Of a DNA stretch of 64,000 nt, positions 11,725-20,066 are shown one piece after another; position 1 is the first letter of the stretch, and each line of letters opens with the position of its first letter. Under the pieces are notes generated by a model. That model was not told where the DNA came from, did no database searches, and saw only the letters and a program-made list of their open reading frames with translations. Both the position numbers and the translations under genes were made by a program. Source of the stretch: Inhella proteolytica. GTDB lineage: Bacteria > Pseudomonadota > Gammaproteobacteria > Burkholderiales > Burkholderiaceae_C. Where the stretch lies: the NCBI RefSeq assembly GCF_016093275.1, contig NZ_JAEDAK010000012.1, forward strand, positions 62,001-126,000, given 5' to 3'.

Positions 11725-13089
11725 TCAGGCTCCCTGGGTCAGTTCGGCGTGGATGGAGCGCGCGGCCTGCTTGCCCTGCTCGACCGCTTCCACGGTGAGG
11801 TCGCGGCCACCGAAGCGGCAGTCGCCACCGGCCCAGACCTTGGCGCGGCTGGTGCGGCCGGCCTCATCGGTCTGGATGCGGCCGCCCTGCAGCGCGATGC
11901 CGGCGGGTGCGCCTTCCAGGGTCTGACCGATCGCGCGCAGCACCATGTCGGCGGCCAGCTCGAAGTGCTCGCCGGTCTCCACCAGCTTGCCGCCCTCCAC
12001 GGCGGTGTACGCAAAGCGCATGCCGGTGACGGCGCCACCCTGGGCCAACACCGCCTTCGGTGCCGCCCAGTGGCGGATCGTCACGCCATGCTGCAGCGCC
12101 CAGCGCTGCTCCACCTCGGAGGCCGATATCGATCCCGCGCCGCGCCGGTAGACGATCGTGACCTCCTCGGCGCCCAGCAGCTTGCTCTGCACCGCGGCGT
12201 CCACGGCCGTCATGCCGCCGCCGATGACGACGACGCGCCGGCCCACCGCCACGTCCTTGGGGTTTGATTGGCGCAGCTCGGCGATGAAATCCACCGCGTC
12301 GCGCAGGCCGGTCAGCTCGGGCTCGTTCAGGCCCAGGGCATTGACGCCGCCCAGCCCCAGGCCGAGGAACACTGCGTCGTGCCGCGCCAGCAGGGCATCG
12401 AGCGTGAAATCGCGCCCGAGCTGCTGGCCGCAGCGCAGCTCGATGCCGCCAATCGACAGCAGCCAGTCCAACTCCTGCTGGGCAAAGCCGCCGGCGGTCT
12501 TGTAAGTGGCCAGGCCGTATTCGTTCAGGCCGCCGCCCTTGGCGCGCGCTTCATAGATCACCACCTCATGGCCCTGGCGTGCCAGGCCGTGCGCGCAGGC
12601 CAGGCCGGCCGGGCCGGAGCCCACCACGCCGATGGTCTTGCCGGTGGCCAGTGCGCGCGTGAACAGCGGTGCGCCGGGCTTGGCGAACAGGGCGTCGGTG
12701 GCATGGCGCTGCAGCGCGCCAATCTCGACCGGCTTGTCCTCGCTGGTGTTGCGCACGCAGGCCTGCTCGCACAGCATCTCGGTGGGGCAGACGCGCGCGC
12801 ACATGCCGCCCAGCGGGTTGGCCTCCAGAATCGTCTTGGCCGCGCCGCGCAGATTGCCCTGCGCGATGCGGGCGATGAACTGCGGCACGTCGATGCCCGT
12901 GGGGCAGGCGGTCTGGCAGGGTGCGTCGTGGCAGTACAGGCAGCGCTCGGCTTCGAGTTGCGCCTGCAGCGGGCTCAGGTCCGGGTGGGCGTCGGCAAAG
13001 TGGCGCGCATACGCGGCCTCGCTCAGACGACCGGCCTGCAGGCCGCAGGCGCGCGAGGCCGGGGCGGCGGGAAGCTCGGGGGCGGACAT
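11725..13089 (-). CDS. preT: Dihydropyrimidine dehydrogenase subunit PreT (NAD-dependent)
   Basis: A 454-residue glutamate-synthase-small-subunit-like flavoprotein. The N-terminal Fe-S region has CLYCHDAPCQTACPTGIDV and a second cysteine set (CARVCPTEMLCEQACV). Two dinucleotide folds follow: GVVGSGPAGLACA for FAD (about residue 154) and VVIGGGMTAVDAAV for NAD(H) (about 286). It passes electrons from NADH to PreA. It is the first gene of the pyrimidine series. A RutR-like palindrome lies 33 bp upstream of its start, facing a divergent TetR-family regulator. Confidence 0.95.
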   Translation of the reverse strand: MSAPELPAAPASRACGLQAGRLSEAAYARHFADAHPDLSPLQAQLEAERCLYCHDAPCQTACPTGIDVPQFIARIAQGNLRGAAKTILEANPLGGMCARVCPTEMLCEQACVRNTSEDKPVEIGALQRHATDALFAKPGAPLFTRALATGKTIGVVGSGPAGLACAHGLARQGHEVVIYEARAKGGGLNEYGLATYKTAGGFAQQELDWLLSIGGIELRCGQQLGRDFTLDALLARHDAVFLGLGLGGVNALGLNEPELTGLRDAVDFIAELRQSNPKDVAVGRRVVVIGGGMTAVDAAVQSKLLGAEEVTIVYRRGAGSISASEVEQRWALQHGVTIRHWAAPKAVLAQGGAVTGMRFAYTAVEGGKLVETGEHFELAADMVLRAIGQTLEGAPAGIALQGGRIQTDEAGRTSRAKVWAGGDCRFGGRDLTVEAVEQGKQAARSIHAELTQGA

Positions 13090-13121
13090 GGCCTCTCCTG
13101 GACAACGTGAATGCGCGGATC

Positions 13122-13137
13122 TTTACCGTTTGGTAAA
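13122..13137. promoter_or_regulatory. RutR-type 16-bp operator palindrome
   Basis: TTTACCGTTTGGTAAA is a perfect 6-bp inverted repeat with a 4-base centre, located between the divergent preT and TetR-family regulator genes. Its layout and bases match the published E. coli RutR consensus (TTGACCANNTGGTCAA) at most positions. It lies 33 bp from the preT start and 88 bp from the regulator start, a position suited to repressing one or both promoters until uracil or thymine binds the regulator. Confidence 0.7.
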
Positions 13138-13224
13138 AATACTGCGACCGTACAAACCCGCTCCGCTCTGGCCCGCATGGCGCGCTGCAGTGGCTGTCAC
13201 AGCGGGCCACCACAATCGCGCCCC

Positions 13225-13893
13225 ATGTCTGTCCTGATGCCGCACGCCAAGCCTGTGTCCGAAGTTGCTTCGCCCGAGCCGCGCGCCCCGCGTGCCGCAC
13301 GCCTGGCCAAGCAGGAGCAGATCCTGCACGCGGCCGAGCGCCTCTTCGGGCGCTACGGCCTGGAGGGCGTGGCCATCGAGGCCATCGCCAGCGAGCTGGG
13401 GCTGAGCAAGCAGAACCTGCTTTATTACTACCCCAGCAAGGAGCAGCTCTACCTGGCCGTGCTGGACGACGTGATGGACTCCTGGCTGGCCGGCATGGCG
13501 CGCATCGCCCAGCACGACGACCCCGCCACGGCCATCGCCGAGTACGTCGCCGCCAAGCTGCGCTTCTCGCACGAACGGCCCAGCGGCTCGGCCGTGTTCA
13601 CGCGCGAGGTGATGGCCGGCGCTCCTCTGTATGCGCAGCACCTGGCCGAGCAGGTGCAGCCGCAACTGCAGGCGGATCTGCGCCAGTTCGAGCGCTGGGC
13701 CCAGGCCGGGCTGATCCGGCGCGTAGACTTCACGCACCTGATGTTCCTGATCTGGGCCTGCACCCAGGCCTATGCCGATCTGGCGCCGCAGTTCGCCCTG
13801 CTGCTGGGCAAGCCCGCGCTGGAAGCGCGCGACTACGCCACCGCGCAACAACTGATCACCGACATGGTGCTGGGCCAGCTCAAGCCCGTGTGA
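13225..13893 (+). CDS. rutR: TetR/AcrR-family regulator, RutR-like
   Basis: A 222-residue TetR-family protein. The helix-turn-helix covers about residues 45-80 (VAIEAIASELGLSKQNLLYY). It is followed by a C-terminal ligand domain with the TetR_C_13/YcdC-type pattern found in RutR (FTREVMAGAPLY about residue 127; LMFLIWACTQAYAD about 172). RutR senses uracil and thymine and controls pyrimidine breakdown. It is transcribed divergently from preT, with a RutR-type palindrome in between. I chose the ATG at 13225 because the longer open frame runs through the operator. Length is close to the 212 residues of E. coli RutR. The symbol is by homology and context. Confidence 0.8.
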   Translation: MSVLMPHAKPVSEVASPEPRAPRAARLAKQEQILHAAERLFGRYGLEGVAIEAIASELGLSKQNLLYYYPSKEQLYLAVLDDVMDSWLAGMARIAQHDDPATAIAEYVAAKLRFSHERPSGSAVFTREVMAGAPLYAQHLAEQVQPQLQADLRQFERWAQAGLIRRVDFTHLMFLIWACTQAYADLAPQFALLLGKPALEARDYATAQQLITDMVLGQLKPV

Positions 13894-13972
13894 CGAAGTT
13901 TGTACCGGCTTGATCCGGCGCGCCCTGCGCCTTACCCTGGCCCGCTCCAGGGTCTGAACCAAGGCGCGCAGC

Positions 13973-15610
13973 ATGAGCTTTCACCTCTACCGCATCACGG
14001 AGATCTACTCCAACCCCAGCGGCACGGTGCAGTTCATCGAGCTCAGCGTGGGCAATGCCAACGGCGAGTCGCAATGGTCGGGCGTGCGCCTGCAGAGCAT
14101 CTCCGGCGCCGAGACGCGCAGCTTCCTCTTCCCCGGCAACCTGCCCAGCAGCAACACCGCCAACACCACGGTGCTGGTGGCCACCCAGGGCTTTGCCAAC
14201 CTGGGGCTGGTGGTGCCGGATTTCATCCTCCCCGACGGCTTCCTGTTCCTGGGCGGCGGGCGGCTCAATTTCGGTGGCGCCGATGAGGTGAGCTACGGCA
14301 GCTTTCCGGCCGGCGGCGAGCAATCGCTGGATCGGAACGGCGCGGCCGCGACTGCCACGCCACGCAACTTCGCCGGCAGTACGGCCAGCCTGCCACTGCC
14401 CGTGCTGCAGGGCACGACCGGCAACGACGAGCTGACGGGCACGGCGCTTTCCGAGCGCATCGAAGGCGGCGCCGGCAACGACAGCCTGCGTACCGGCGGC
14501 GGCAACGATGTCGTGAACGCCGGCGAAGGCGAGGACGCCGTCTACAGCGGCCTGGGCAATGACACGCTCGATGGAGGCCCCGGCTACGACTATCTCTACT
14601 TTGGCGAGGCTACGTCCGGCGTGCAGATCGACATGCGCACCGGCACGGCCACGGGCGGCGCCGGCAGCGATCGCTTCAGCAACTTCGAGCTGCTGTTCGG
14701 TACCCCCTTTGCCGACACCTTCGAGGGCCACGACCAGGGCGTGGGTTTCCTGGGCGGCGAGGGCAACGACCACATCACCGGCGGTGCCGGCAACGACCGC
14801 CTGGAAGGCAACGGCGGCGACGACTTCATCGACGGCAAGGACGGCGCCGACAGCGTGGCCTACTACAGCGCCTCCGGCCCCGTGGTCGTCAACCTGAGCG
14901 CCGGCACCGCCAGTGGCGGGCTGGGCAACGACACCCTGCTCAACATCGAAGGCGTGGTCGGTTCGGTGTTCGGCGACACCCTGACCGGCAGCAGCGCCAA
15001 CAACCTGCTCGACGGCGCCGATGGCAATGACCGCTTTTTCTCCACCGCGGGCGACGACGTGCTGCTCGGCGGCCTGGGGCTGGACCGCGTGGACTACCCG
15101 CTGGCCCGCAGCGCCTACACCCTGCGCGTGACCACCGGCGAATACCCCTTCGCGCTGGAAAAGCCCAACGCCGCCGGTTCCGACAGCCTGCGCGCCGTCG
15201 AACGCCTGCACTTCAGCGACCGCGCGCTCGCACTCGACCTGGACGCCGGCGCCGGCCAGGTGGCCAAGCTGCTCGGGGCCGTGTTCGGCCGTACGGCGGT
15301 GGGCAATGCGCAGTACGCCGGCATCGGGCTGAAGCTGGTGGACGAGGGCATGGGCTACGAAGCCCTGGCCGCGCTGGCCGTGGCCGCCGCGGGCAAGAGC
15401 ACACCGGCCGATGTGGTGGCCCTGCTGTGGACGAACGTGGTGGGCAGCGCGCCTAGCACCGAACAGGCCGCGCCCTATGTGGCGATGCTGAACGGCGGCA
15501 TGAGCATCGGCGCCCTGGCCGTGCTGGCCGCCGACACCGCACTGAACATCGCCAACATCGATCTGGTGGGTCTGGCCCAGACCGGGCTGGAGTTCCTGCC
15601 CGCCCCATGA
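13973..15610 (+). CDS. RTX calcium-binding repeat protein with DUF4214-like C-terminus (probable type I secretion substrate)
   Basis: A 545-residue acidic protein without a Sec signal peptide. Residues 1-140 form a beta-rich lamin-tail-like domain (ITEIYSNPSGTVQFIELS). Residues about 145-370 hold two blocks of RTX nonapeptides of the GGxGxDxx type (GGAGNDSLRTGGGND, GGEGNDHITGGAGNDRLEG), which bind calcium and fold after type I secretion. The last 130 residues resemble the DUF4214 helical module common in Burkholderiales RTX proteins. No ABC exporter or membrane-fusion gene is nearby, so secretion would rely on a remote system. The enzymatic role, if any, is unknown. The next gene starts within its stop codon. 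Confidence 0.85.
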   Translation: MSFHLYRITEIYSNPSGTVQFIELSVGNANGESQWSGVRLQSISGAETRSFLFPGNLPSSNTANTTVLVATQGFANLGLVVPDFILPDGFLFLGGGRLNFGGADEVSYGSFPAGGEQSLDRNGAAATATPRNFAGSTASLPLPVLQGTTGNDELTGTALSERIEGGAGNDSLRTGGGNDVVNAGEGEDAVYSGLGNDTLDGGPGYDYLYFGEATSGVQIDMRTGTATGGAGSDRFSNFELLFGTPFADTFEGHDQGVGFLGGEGNDHITGGAGNDRLEGNGGDDFIDGKDGADSVAYYSASGPVVVNLSAGTASGGLGNDTLLNIEGVVGSVFGDTLTGSSANNLLDGADGNDRFFSTAGDDVLLGGLGLDRVDYPLARSAYTLRVTTGEYPFALEKPNAAGSDSLRAVERLHFSDRALALDLDAGAGQVAKLLGAVFGRTAVGNAQYAGIGLKLVDEGMGYEALAALAVAAAGKSTPADVVALLWTNVVGSAPSTEQAAPYVAMLNGGMSIGALAVLAADTALNIANIDLVGLAQTGLEFLPAP

Positions 15611-16002
15611 TGCAAGCGATGCGCCTGGACCCCTTCGAGGCGGTGGACGGGCTCAGCTTTGCCCTGCTGCCACCCGAGCTGGTGCAGCAACTCGGCTGGC
15701 CGCAGCACGAGCGCCGCAATGCCGTGGGTCTGAACGAGTACGACTACGAGGAGCGGATCCTGCGCTTCCAGGACAGCGGCCGGCTCGAAGAAGTGACCGT
15801 GCGCGCCTGGGTGCTGCACCTCGGTTCACTGGCGATCCCGTTCGCGCACCTGGAGGCCTTCGTGCGCACGCACGACCCCGAGTGCTTCGAGCGCGCCGGC
15901 TTCCTCGTCAGCCCCCGCTATGGCTTTGCCTTCGCGCCGGACTGCCCGCCTTGGATCACGGCGCTGGCGCCGCATGGCGTGGAGGCGTGGCGGAGGCTGT
16001 AG
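15607..16002 (+). CDS. Uncharacterised 131-residue protein coupled to the RTX gene
   Basis: The ATG overlaps the RTX stop by 4 bases, so the two are probably co-translated. The protein is soluble, with many aromatic and acidic residues (NEYDYEERILRFQDSGRLEE, SPRYGFAFAPDCPPWI), and has no signal peptide, membrane helix or metal motif that I recognise. The family is unknown to me. Codon use is like its neighbours, and the frame is clean over its whole length. Confidence 0.65.
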   Translation: MMQAMRLDPFEAVDGLSFALLPPELVQQLGWPQHERRNAVGLNEYDYEERILRFQDSGRLEEVTVRAWVLHLGSLAIPFAHLEAFVRTHDPECFERAGFLVSPRYGFAFAPDCPPWITALAPHGVEAWRRL

Positions 16003-16146
16003 TCGCCCCGAAGCGCTTGGCCAGCGCCCGCGGGACGGGCGCAGTCCTTCGGGCGGGGTCGGCCGGTTGCCCGGCCTCGCTCCGCCCTCAGCCTGCGGCC
16101 CGGCAGAGCCGGTTCCGCGGTGGCACTTGATCGTGTGCCTGTGCCT

Positions 16147-16986
16147 TCAGATGAAGGTGCGCAGGACTCGCAACGCCGCTTCGGGGTCATCCCGCCACGG
16201 TCCATGCCCCACGCCGGGGAAGCGCTCGAAGCGCACCCACTGCGCCGGCAGCGCCGCCGCAATCTCCTCACCGTCTTCGATCGGCGTCACCGGGTCCTGC
16301 TCGCCGGCCATCACCAGCACCGGGCATTGCACGTTCTTCAGGCCGGGGCGCAGGTTCATGGTCTGCTGCTCGCCGCTGGCACTGGTGAACAGGATCTCGG
16401 GCCTGAACACCATGCGCCCGGCCCCTTCGGCCGGCTGGCGCGTGGTGTTGTAGTGGGGTCGGCACAGGCGCTCGTAGACCGCCCAGGTCTCGGCGTTCGG
16501 CTGGGTCCAGAAGGCGCGCGCGGACTCGGCGGCCTCCGGCCCGCCGAAGCGGCTGAACCAGGCGACCTTGCGTTCCAGCCCGAGGTGGTGCGAGGTGCTG
16601 GAAAGGATCACCTTGGCCGGGTGCTGCGGGTGCCGCGCAAGGTAGCGCTGCGCGACGAAGCCGCCAAAGCTCTGGCCCAGCACGATGGGCTTCTCGATGC
16701 CGAGCTTGGCGCACAGGCGCACGATGTCGTCGGCAAAGGTGTCGAGCAGCCACTCTTGCGGCGGGCGTGGGTCCGAGCGGCCGTGGCCGCGCTGGTCGAA
16801 GTAAACGATCTGGGCCAGGTCGGCCAGCTGCGAGAAGAAGGGCTTGAAGCCGGTGTGGTCGAAACCTGGCCCGCCATGCACCAGGATCAGCGTGGGCTTC
16901 TGGCGCAGGCTTGCGCCGTCGGGCACCCACTCGGGGCCTTCGATGTCGACGAACAGGCGCACGCCGGGTTCGATTTCGATGCGCAT
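16147..16986 (-). CDS. Alpha/beta hydrolase, proline iminopeptidase-like (S33)
   Basis: A 279-residue alpha/beta hydrolase. The oxyanion motif HGGPG (about residue 36), nucleophile elbow GQSFGG (Ser about 104), acid in AGEQDPVTP (about 226) and His in GVGHGPW (about 255) form a full catalytic set. The HGGPGFDHTG motif points to the proline iminopeptidase/tricorn-F1-like branch, whose members cut N-terminal proline or act as esterases. The start is the ATG two bases after the MDR-oxidoreductase stop; the longer open frame reads back into that gene and is not real. The substrate is unknown. Confidence 0.82.
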   Translation of the reverse strand: MRIEIEPGVRLFVDIEGPEWVPDGASLRQKPTLILVHGGPGFDHTGFKPFFSQLADLAQIVYFDQRGHGRSDPRPPQEWLLDTFADDIVRLCAKLGIEKPIVLGQSFGGFVAQRYLARHPQHPAKVILSSTSHHLGLERKVAWFSRFGGPEAAESARAFWTQPNAETWAVYERLCRPHYNTTRQPAEGAGRMVFRPEILFTSASGEQQTMNLRPGLKNVQCPVLVMAGEQDPVTPIEDGEEIAAALPAQWVRFERFPGVGHGPWRDDPEAALRVLRTFI

Positions 16987-16988
16987 GC

Positions 16989-17981
16989 TCAGGCTCCGGT
17001 GCGAACCAGGGTACGGCCGGTGACGCGGCCTTGCAGGTAGTCCGCGAAAACTTCGGGCAGCTCGCGCAGGCCCACTTCGCGGTTCGCAATCTGGTTCAGC
17101 GCCTTTGGCTTCAGGTCGCTGCCCAGGCGCGCCCACACCTTCTCGCGCAGCGGCACCGGGCAGTAGGTGCTGTTGATGCCGAGCAGGTTCACGCCGCGCA
17201 GGATGAAGGGCATCACCGTGGTGTGCAGCTCGTGGCTGCTGGCCAGGCCGATGCTGGCGATCGAACCGAGCGGCTGCGTGGTGGCGCACAGCCAGGCCAG
17301 CGTGCTGCCGCCCAGGTTGTCCAGTGCGCCGGCCCACAGGGCCTTTTCCAGCGGGCGCACTTTTTCGGGTAGATCGCTGGCGAGCATCACCTCGGCGGCG
17401 CCGAGCGCGCGCAGCCAGTCGGCGGCGGCGGCCTTGGCCGTCAGCGCGGTGACGCGGTAGCCTGCGCCGGCCAGCATGTTCAGCCCCAGGCTGCCCACGC
17501 CACCGGTGGCGCCGTTCACCAGCACCGGGCCGTTGGCGGGCGTGAGGCCGTTGTCTTCCAGGCGTTGGATGCCCATGGCGGCGGTGAAGCCCGCGGTGCC
17601 GATGGCCATGGCCTCGCGAAGGCTCAGGCCCGCGGGCGGGCGCGCCGCCCAGTCGGCCTGCACCACGGCCTGTTCGGCAAAGCCGCCGTCGCTTTCCTCG
17701 CCGATGCCGCAGCCCACCACGATGACTTCCGCGCCGACGGCGAAGCGCGGGTCGGCGCTCTCGATCACCGTGCCGGCCAGGTCGATGCCCACCACCAGCG
17801 GGAAGCGCTTCATGATCTTGCCGGCCCCGGTGGCGGCCAGCGCGTCCTTGTAATTGATGCCCGACCACTGCACGGCCACGCGCAGTTGGCCGGCGGCGAG
17901 CGGGGCCGCTTCAAGGGTTTCGAGGCGGCTGCTGACGCGGCCGTCTTGCTGGTGGGCGCGGTAGGCGAGGTAAGAGCTCAT
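16989..17981 (-). CDS. acuI: MDR oxidoreductase, AcuI/YhdH family (acryloyl-CoA reductase-like)
   Basis: A 330-residue zinc-free medium-chain reductase. Family marks are NYKDALAATGAGKIMKRFP (about residues 42-60), GIDLAGTV and the NADPH-binding VLVNGATGGVGSLGLNML (about 149). Characterised AcuI and YhdH proteins reduce acryloyl-CoA to propionyl-CoA with NADPH, protecting against the reactive acryloyl group. The ATG at 17981 (MSSYLAYRAHQQ) begins where homology begins; the upstream extension is not credible. It is paired with the alpha/beta hydrolase 2 bp downstream. The symbol is by family resemblance. Confidence 0.82.
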   Translation of the reverse strand: MSSYLAYRAHQQDGRVSSRLETLEAAPLAAGQLRVAVQWSGINYKDALAATGAGKIMKRFPLVVGIDLAGTVIESADPRFAVGAEVIVVGCGIGEESDGGFAEQAVVQADWAARPPAGLSLREAMAIGTAGFTAAMGIQRLEDNGLTPANGPVLVNGATGGVGSLGLNMLAGAGYRVTALTAKAAAADWLRALGAAEVMLASDLPEKVRPLEKALWAGALDNLGGSTLAWLCATTQPLGSIASIGLASSHELHTTVMPFILRGVNLLGINSTYCPVPLREKVWARLGSDLKPKALNQIANREVGLRELPEVFADYLQGRVTGRTLVRTGA

Positions 17982-18059
17982 GGCGGGGCCGGTGCTGCGG
18001 AAAGCTTGGCAGCCTACCGTGGCCGCACGGACACACGCACGCGCGGCGCGTGATCCAGC

Positions 18060-18081
18060 GCAAATGCGAATGAATCGCACG
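18060..18081. promoter_or_regulatory. Fur-box-like palindrome upstream of the OprB-like porin
   Basis: TGCGA-ATGAA-TCGCA (18065-18079) forms a 5-bp-arm palindrome within a 19-base window (18063-18081) that resembles Fur sites. It shares the core TGCGAAYGAATCGCA with the stronger site upstream of tonB at 33306-33324. It lies between the divergent acuI-like and porin genes. One outer arm (CG instead of TT) is poor, so binding would be weaker than at tonB. Confidence 0.4.
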
Positions 18082-18124
18082 GGCCCAGCATCCAGAACCT
18101 GGGTTTGGCCGGATGGGCACGATG

Positions 18125-19309
18125 ACCTTCTCCATTTCCTTCTGTTGTTCCGCCCGCCAGGGGGCGTTCGCCTGGGCCTTGGCGCTGGCCGCGGCGGCGC
18201 CTGCGGCCGCGATGGAAGCGCCGGTCGAACTCGAGGCCAGCTTGAGCAGCCTGCTGCAGCACGCGCCCGCCACCCTGGCGGCCAGCGGCACGGCGCAAAC
18301 CCGACTCAGCAGCCGCGTGGATCTGCAGGCCCGCGCGCCGGCCGGCAGCTGGGGGCCGGTGCAGGTGCAGGCCTTCGGGCATCTGCGCCTGGGCCGGGGC
18401 GAGGGCCTGGCCCTGCGGCCGGGCTACAGCAGCACGCCCAATAGCCTGGCCTTCCAGGTTCCAGAGGACCCCCGCGAAGCCACGCTGGCCCAGGCCGGGC
18501 TGGAACTGGCGACGCCGCCGACCGAGGCCGGGCCGGCTTGGAGCCTGAGTCTGGGCAAGCTCGACCCGTTTGCCTACTTCGACGCCAACCGCCTCGCTGA
18601 CGACGAGTCGCGCCAGTTCCTGAACAACGCCCTGGTGCACAACCCCCTGCTTGACTCGGGCGGTGACATCGGCGCCGACCGCTACGGCTTTGCGCCGGGC
18701 GCGGTGCTGACTTGGCGCGCCGCGGGCGCGGCGGGCGAAGCGGACGAAGCGGAAGGAGCTGTGCAGGGGCGCAGCGCCTCGCTGGGCTGGTTCAGCCGCA
18801 CGGCGCTGCGCCGGGCCCTGCTGATCGTGCAGCTGGAGCAGCCGTTGAGCCTGTTGCCGCAGCGTGGCCGCCTGCGAGCCTACGCCTGGCAGCAGGGCCG
18901 AGGGGAGGGCTTTGATGGCGTGCAGCGCCGCCATCGCGGCCTGGGGTTCTCGCTGGACCAGGCGCTCACGCCGCACCTTGCGGTGTTCGCGCGCTGGGGC
19001 CACCAGACCCAGGGCCGCGTGCGCTTCGGTCGCGCCCTGGTGGCTGGCCTGGAATGGCAGGGGGGCGCCTGGGGCCGCAGTGCGGATGGCCTCGGCCTGG
19101 CGCTGGCGCGGCTGCGCACCTCGGCGGGCTTCGCTGCGGCTTCCGACCCCGCGGCGCGCGGCAGCGAGCAGCTGGCCGAGCTGTACTACCGCTGGCAGTG
19201 GCTGCCGCAGCTGGAGCTGAGCCCGGATGTGCAGTGGCTGCGCCGCCTCGGGGGGCAGACCGGACCGCAGGGCCGGGTGATGGGCCTGCGGCTGCGGGTG
19301 ACGCTGTAG
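18125..19309 (+). CDS. OprB-like carbohydrate-selective porin family protein
   Basis: About 394 residues, with an N-terminal signal-like segment ending near AAAAPAAAME and a C-terminal strand closing on leucine (MGLRLRVTL), as in an outer-membrane beta-barrel. The segment LGKLDPFAYFDANRLADDES, followed by QFLNNALVHNP, matches the OprB/porin signature. Alternation of short amphipathic strands continues to the end. An in-frame ATG at 18113 would add four residues. OprB proteins are diffusion channels for sugars, but the substrate here is unknown. A Fur-like box about 50 bp upstream hints at iron control, and the kinase gene follows 65 bp downstream. Confidence 0.65.
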   Translation, partial: TFSISFCCSARQGAFAWALALAAAAPAAAMEAPVELEASLSSLLQHAPATLAASGTAQTRLSSRVDLQARAPAGSWGPVQVQAFGHLRLGRGEGLALRPGYSSTPNSLAFQVPEDPREATLAQAGLELATPPTEAGPAWSLSLGKLDPFAYFDANRLADDESRQFLNNALVHNPLLDSGGDIGADRYGFAPGAVLTWRAAGAAGEADEAEGAVQGRSASLGWFSRTALRRALLIVQLEQPLSLLPQRGRLRAYAWQQGRGEGFDGVQRRHRGLGFSLDQALTPHLAVFARWGHQTQGRVRFGRALVAGLEWQGGAWGRSADGLGLALARLRTSAGFAAASDPAARGSEQLAELYYRWQWLPQLELSPDVQWLRRLGGQTGPQGRVMGLRLRVTL

Positions 19310-19374
19310 CGGCGGCTGTTGAGCCGCAGCAAGAATGCGGCCGATCTGCCAGTAGCCCGAGTAGCCCGCCTCGC

Positions 19375-20010
19375 ATGAATGCCCAGCAACTTGTTGAATC
19401 GCTGACCGATGAATTGCTGGCGCGCCCACGCTCCGAACCCGGGCCGCGTCTATTGGCGCTGTGCGGTTGGGCCGACACCGGCAAGACCACGATTGCGCGT
19501 CTGTTGATTGCTCACCTGCGCCAGCGCGGACTGCAGGCTGATGGCTTCTCCACCGATTCCTTCTTGCTGGAGCGCGCCGAGCGCCAAGCTCGGGGACTGA
19601 GCGGTTATGACCCGCGCAGCCTCAACGCCGCTGGCCTGGTCCAGGCGCTGCTGGCGCTGCGCCAGGGTGACCCTGTGACGATCCGCCCCTACTGCAACCG
19701 TCTGGGGCGGCAGTTGGAGGAGGGCAGGCTCGTGCAGACCGGAGACGTGCTGGTGCTTGAGGGAATCCACGCACTGCACGCAAGCCTGTGCCCTGGCCCT
19801 GCGTTCAGCCTCTTCCTGGACGCCGACGACGCCGTGCTGTCCTGGCTGCGGGCACAGGCCAACCAGCACAAGCGCGGCATGAGCGCCGATCAGGCCCGTG
19901 CGCGCATCCCCGAGGAGTTGCGCGACTACTCGCAGCATGTCCGCCCGCAGCGCCGGCATGCGCACCGCATGGCCCGGGTGGACATGGACTACCACTACCA
20001 CTTGACTTGA
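19375..20010 (+). CDS. P-loop kinase, uridine kinase-like
   Basis: A 211-residue P-loop NTPase. Walker A is GWADTGKTT (about residues 31-39). GYDPRSLNAAGLVQALLAL and VLVLEGIHALH correspond to the YDxPxAFD and EGI regions of uridine and phosphoribulokinase-like enzymes. A probable nucleotide-lid segment (HKRGMSADQARARIPEEL) follows. The C-terminal MDYHYHLT is unusual. It probably phosphorylates a small metabolite, but the substrate is not evident, and it is not a typical Udk because the usual uridine-binding residues are not clear. It starts 65 bp after the porin gene, and a VOC gene follows 56 bp later. Confidence 0.7.
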   Translation: MNAQQLVESLTDELLARPRSEPGPRLLALCGWADTGKTTIARLLIAHLRQRGLQADGFSTDSFLLERAERQARGLSGYDPRSLNAAGLVQALLALRQGDPVTIRPYCNRLGRQLEEGRLVQTGDVLVLEGIHALHASLCPGPAFSLFLDADDAVLSWLRAQANQHKRGMSADQARARIPEELRDYSQHVRPQRRHAHRMARVDMDYHYHLT

Positions 20011-20066
20011 AGCTCACTTCAACTTGCATCGGTGCCACCACTCTCAACCGTTCTACGGGACTCCCG

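Noticed and set aside
14400-15080. Repeated GGCAACGAC-like units as a repeat array
   Set aside because: They encode RTX calcium-binding nonapeptides in an intact gene.
16003-16146. Possible RNA gene in the GC-rich gap
   Set aside because: Only short GC hairpins are seen; no tRNA arms, promoter or terminator are visible.
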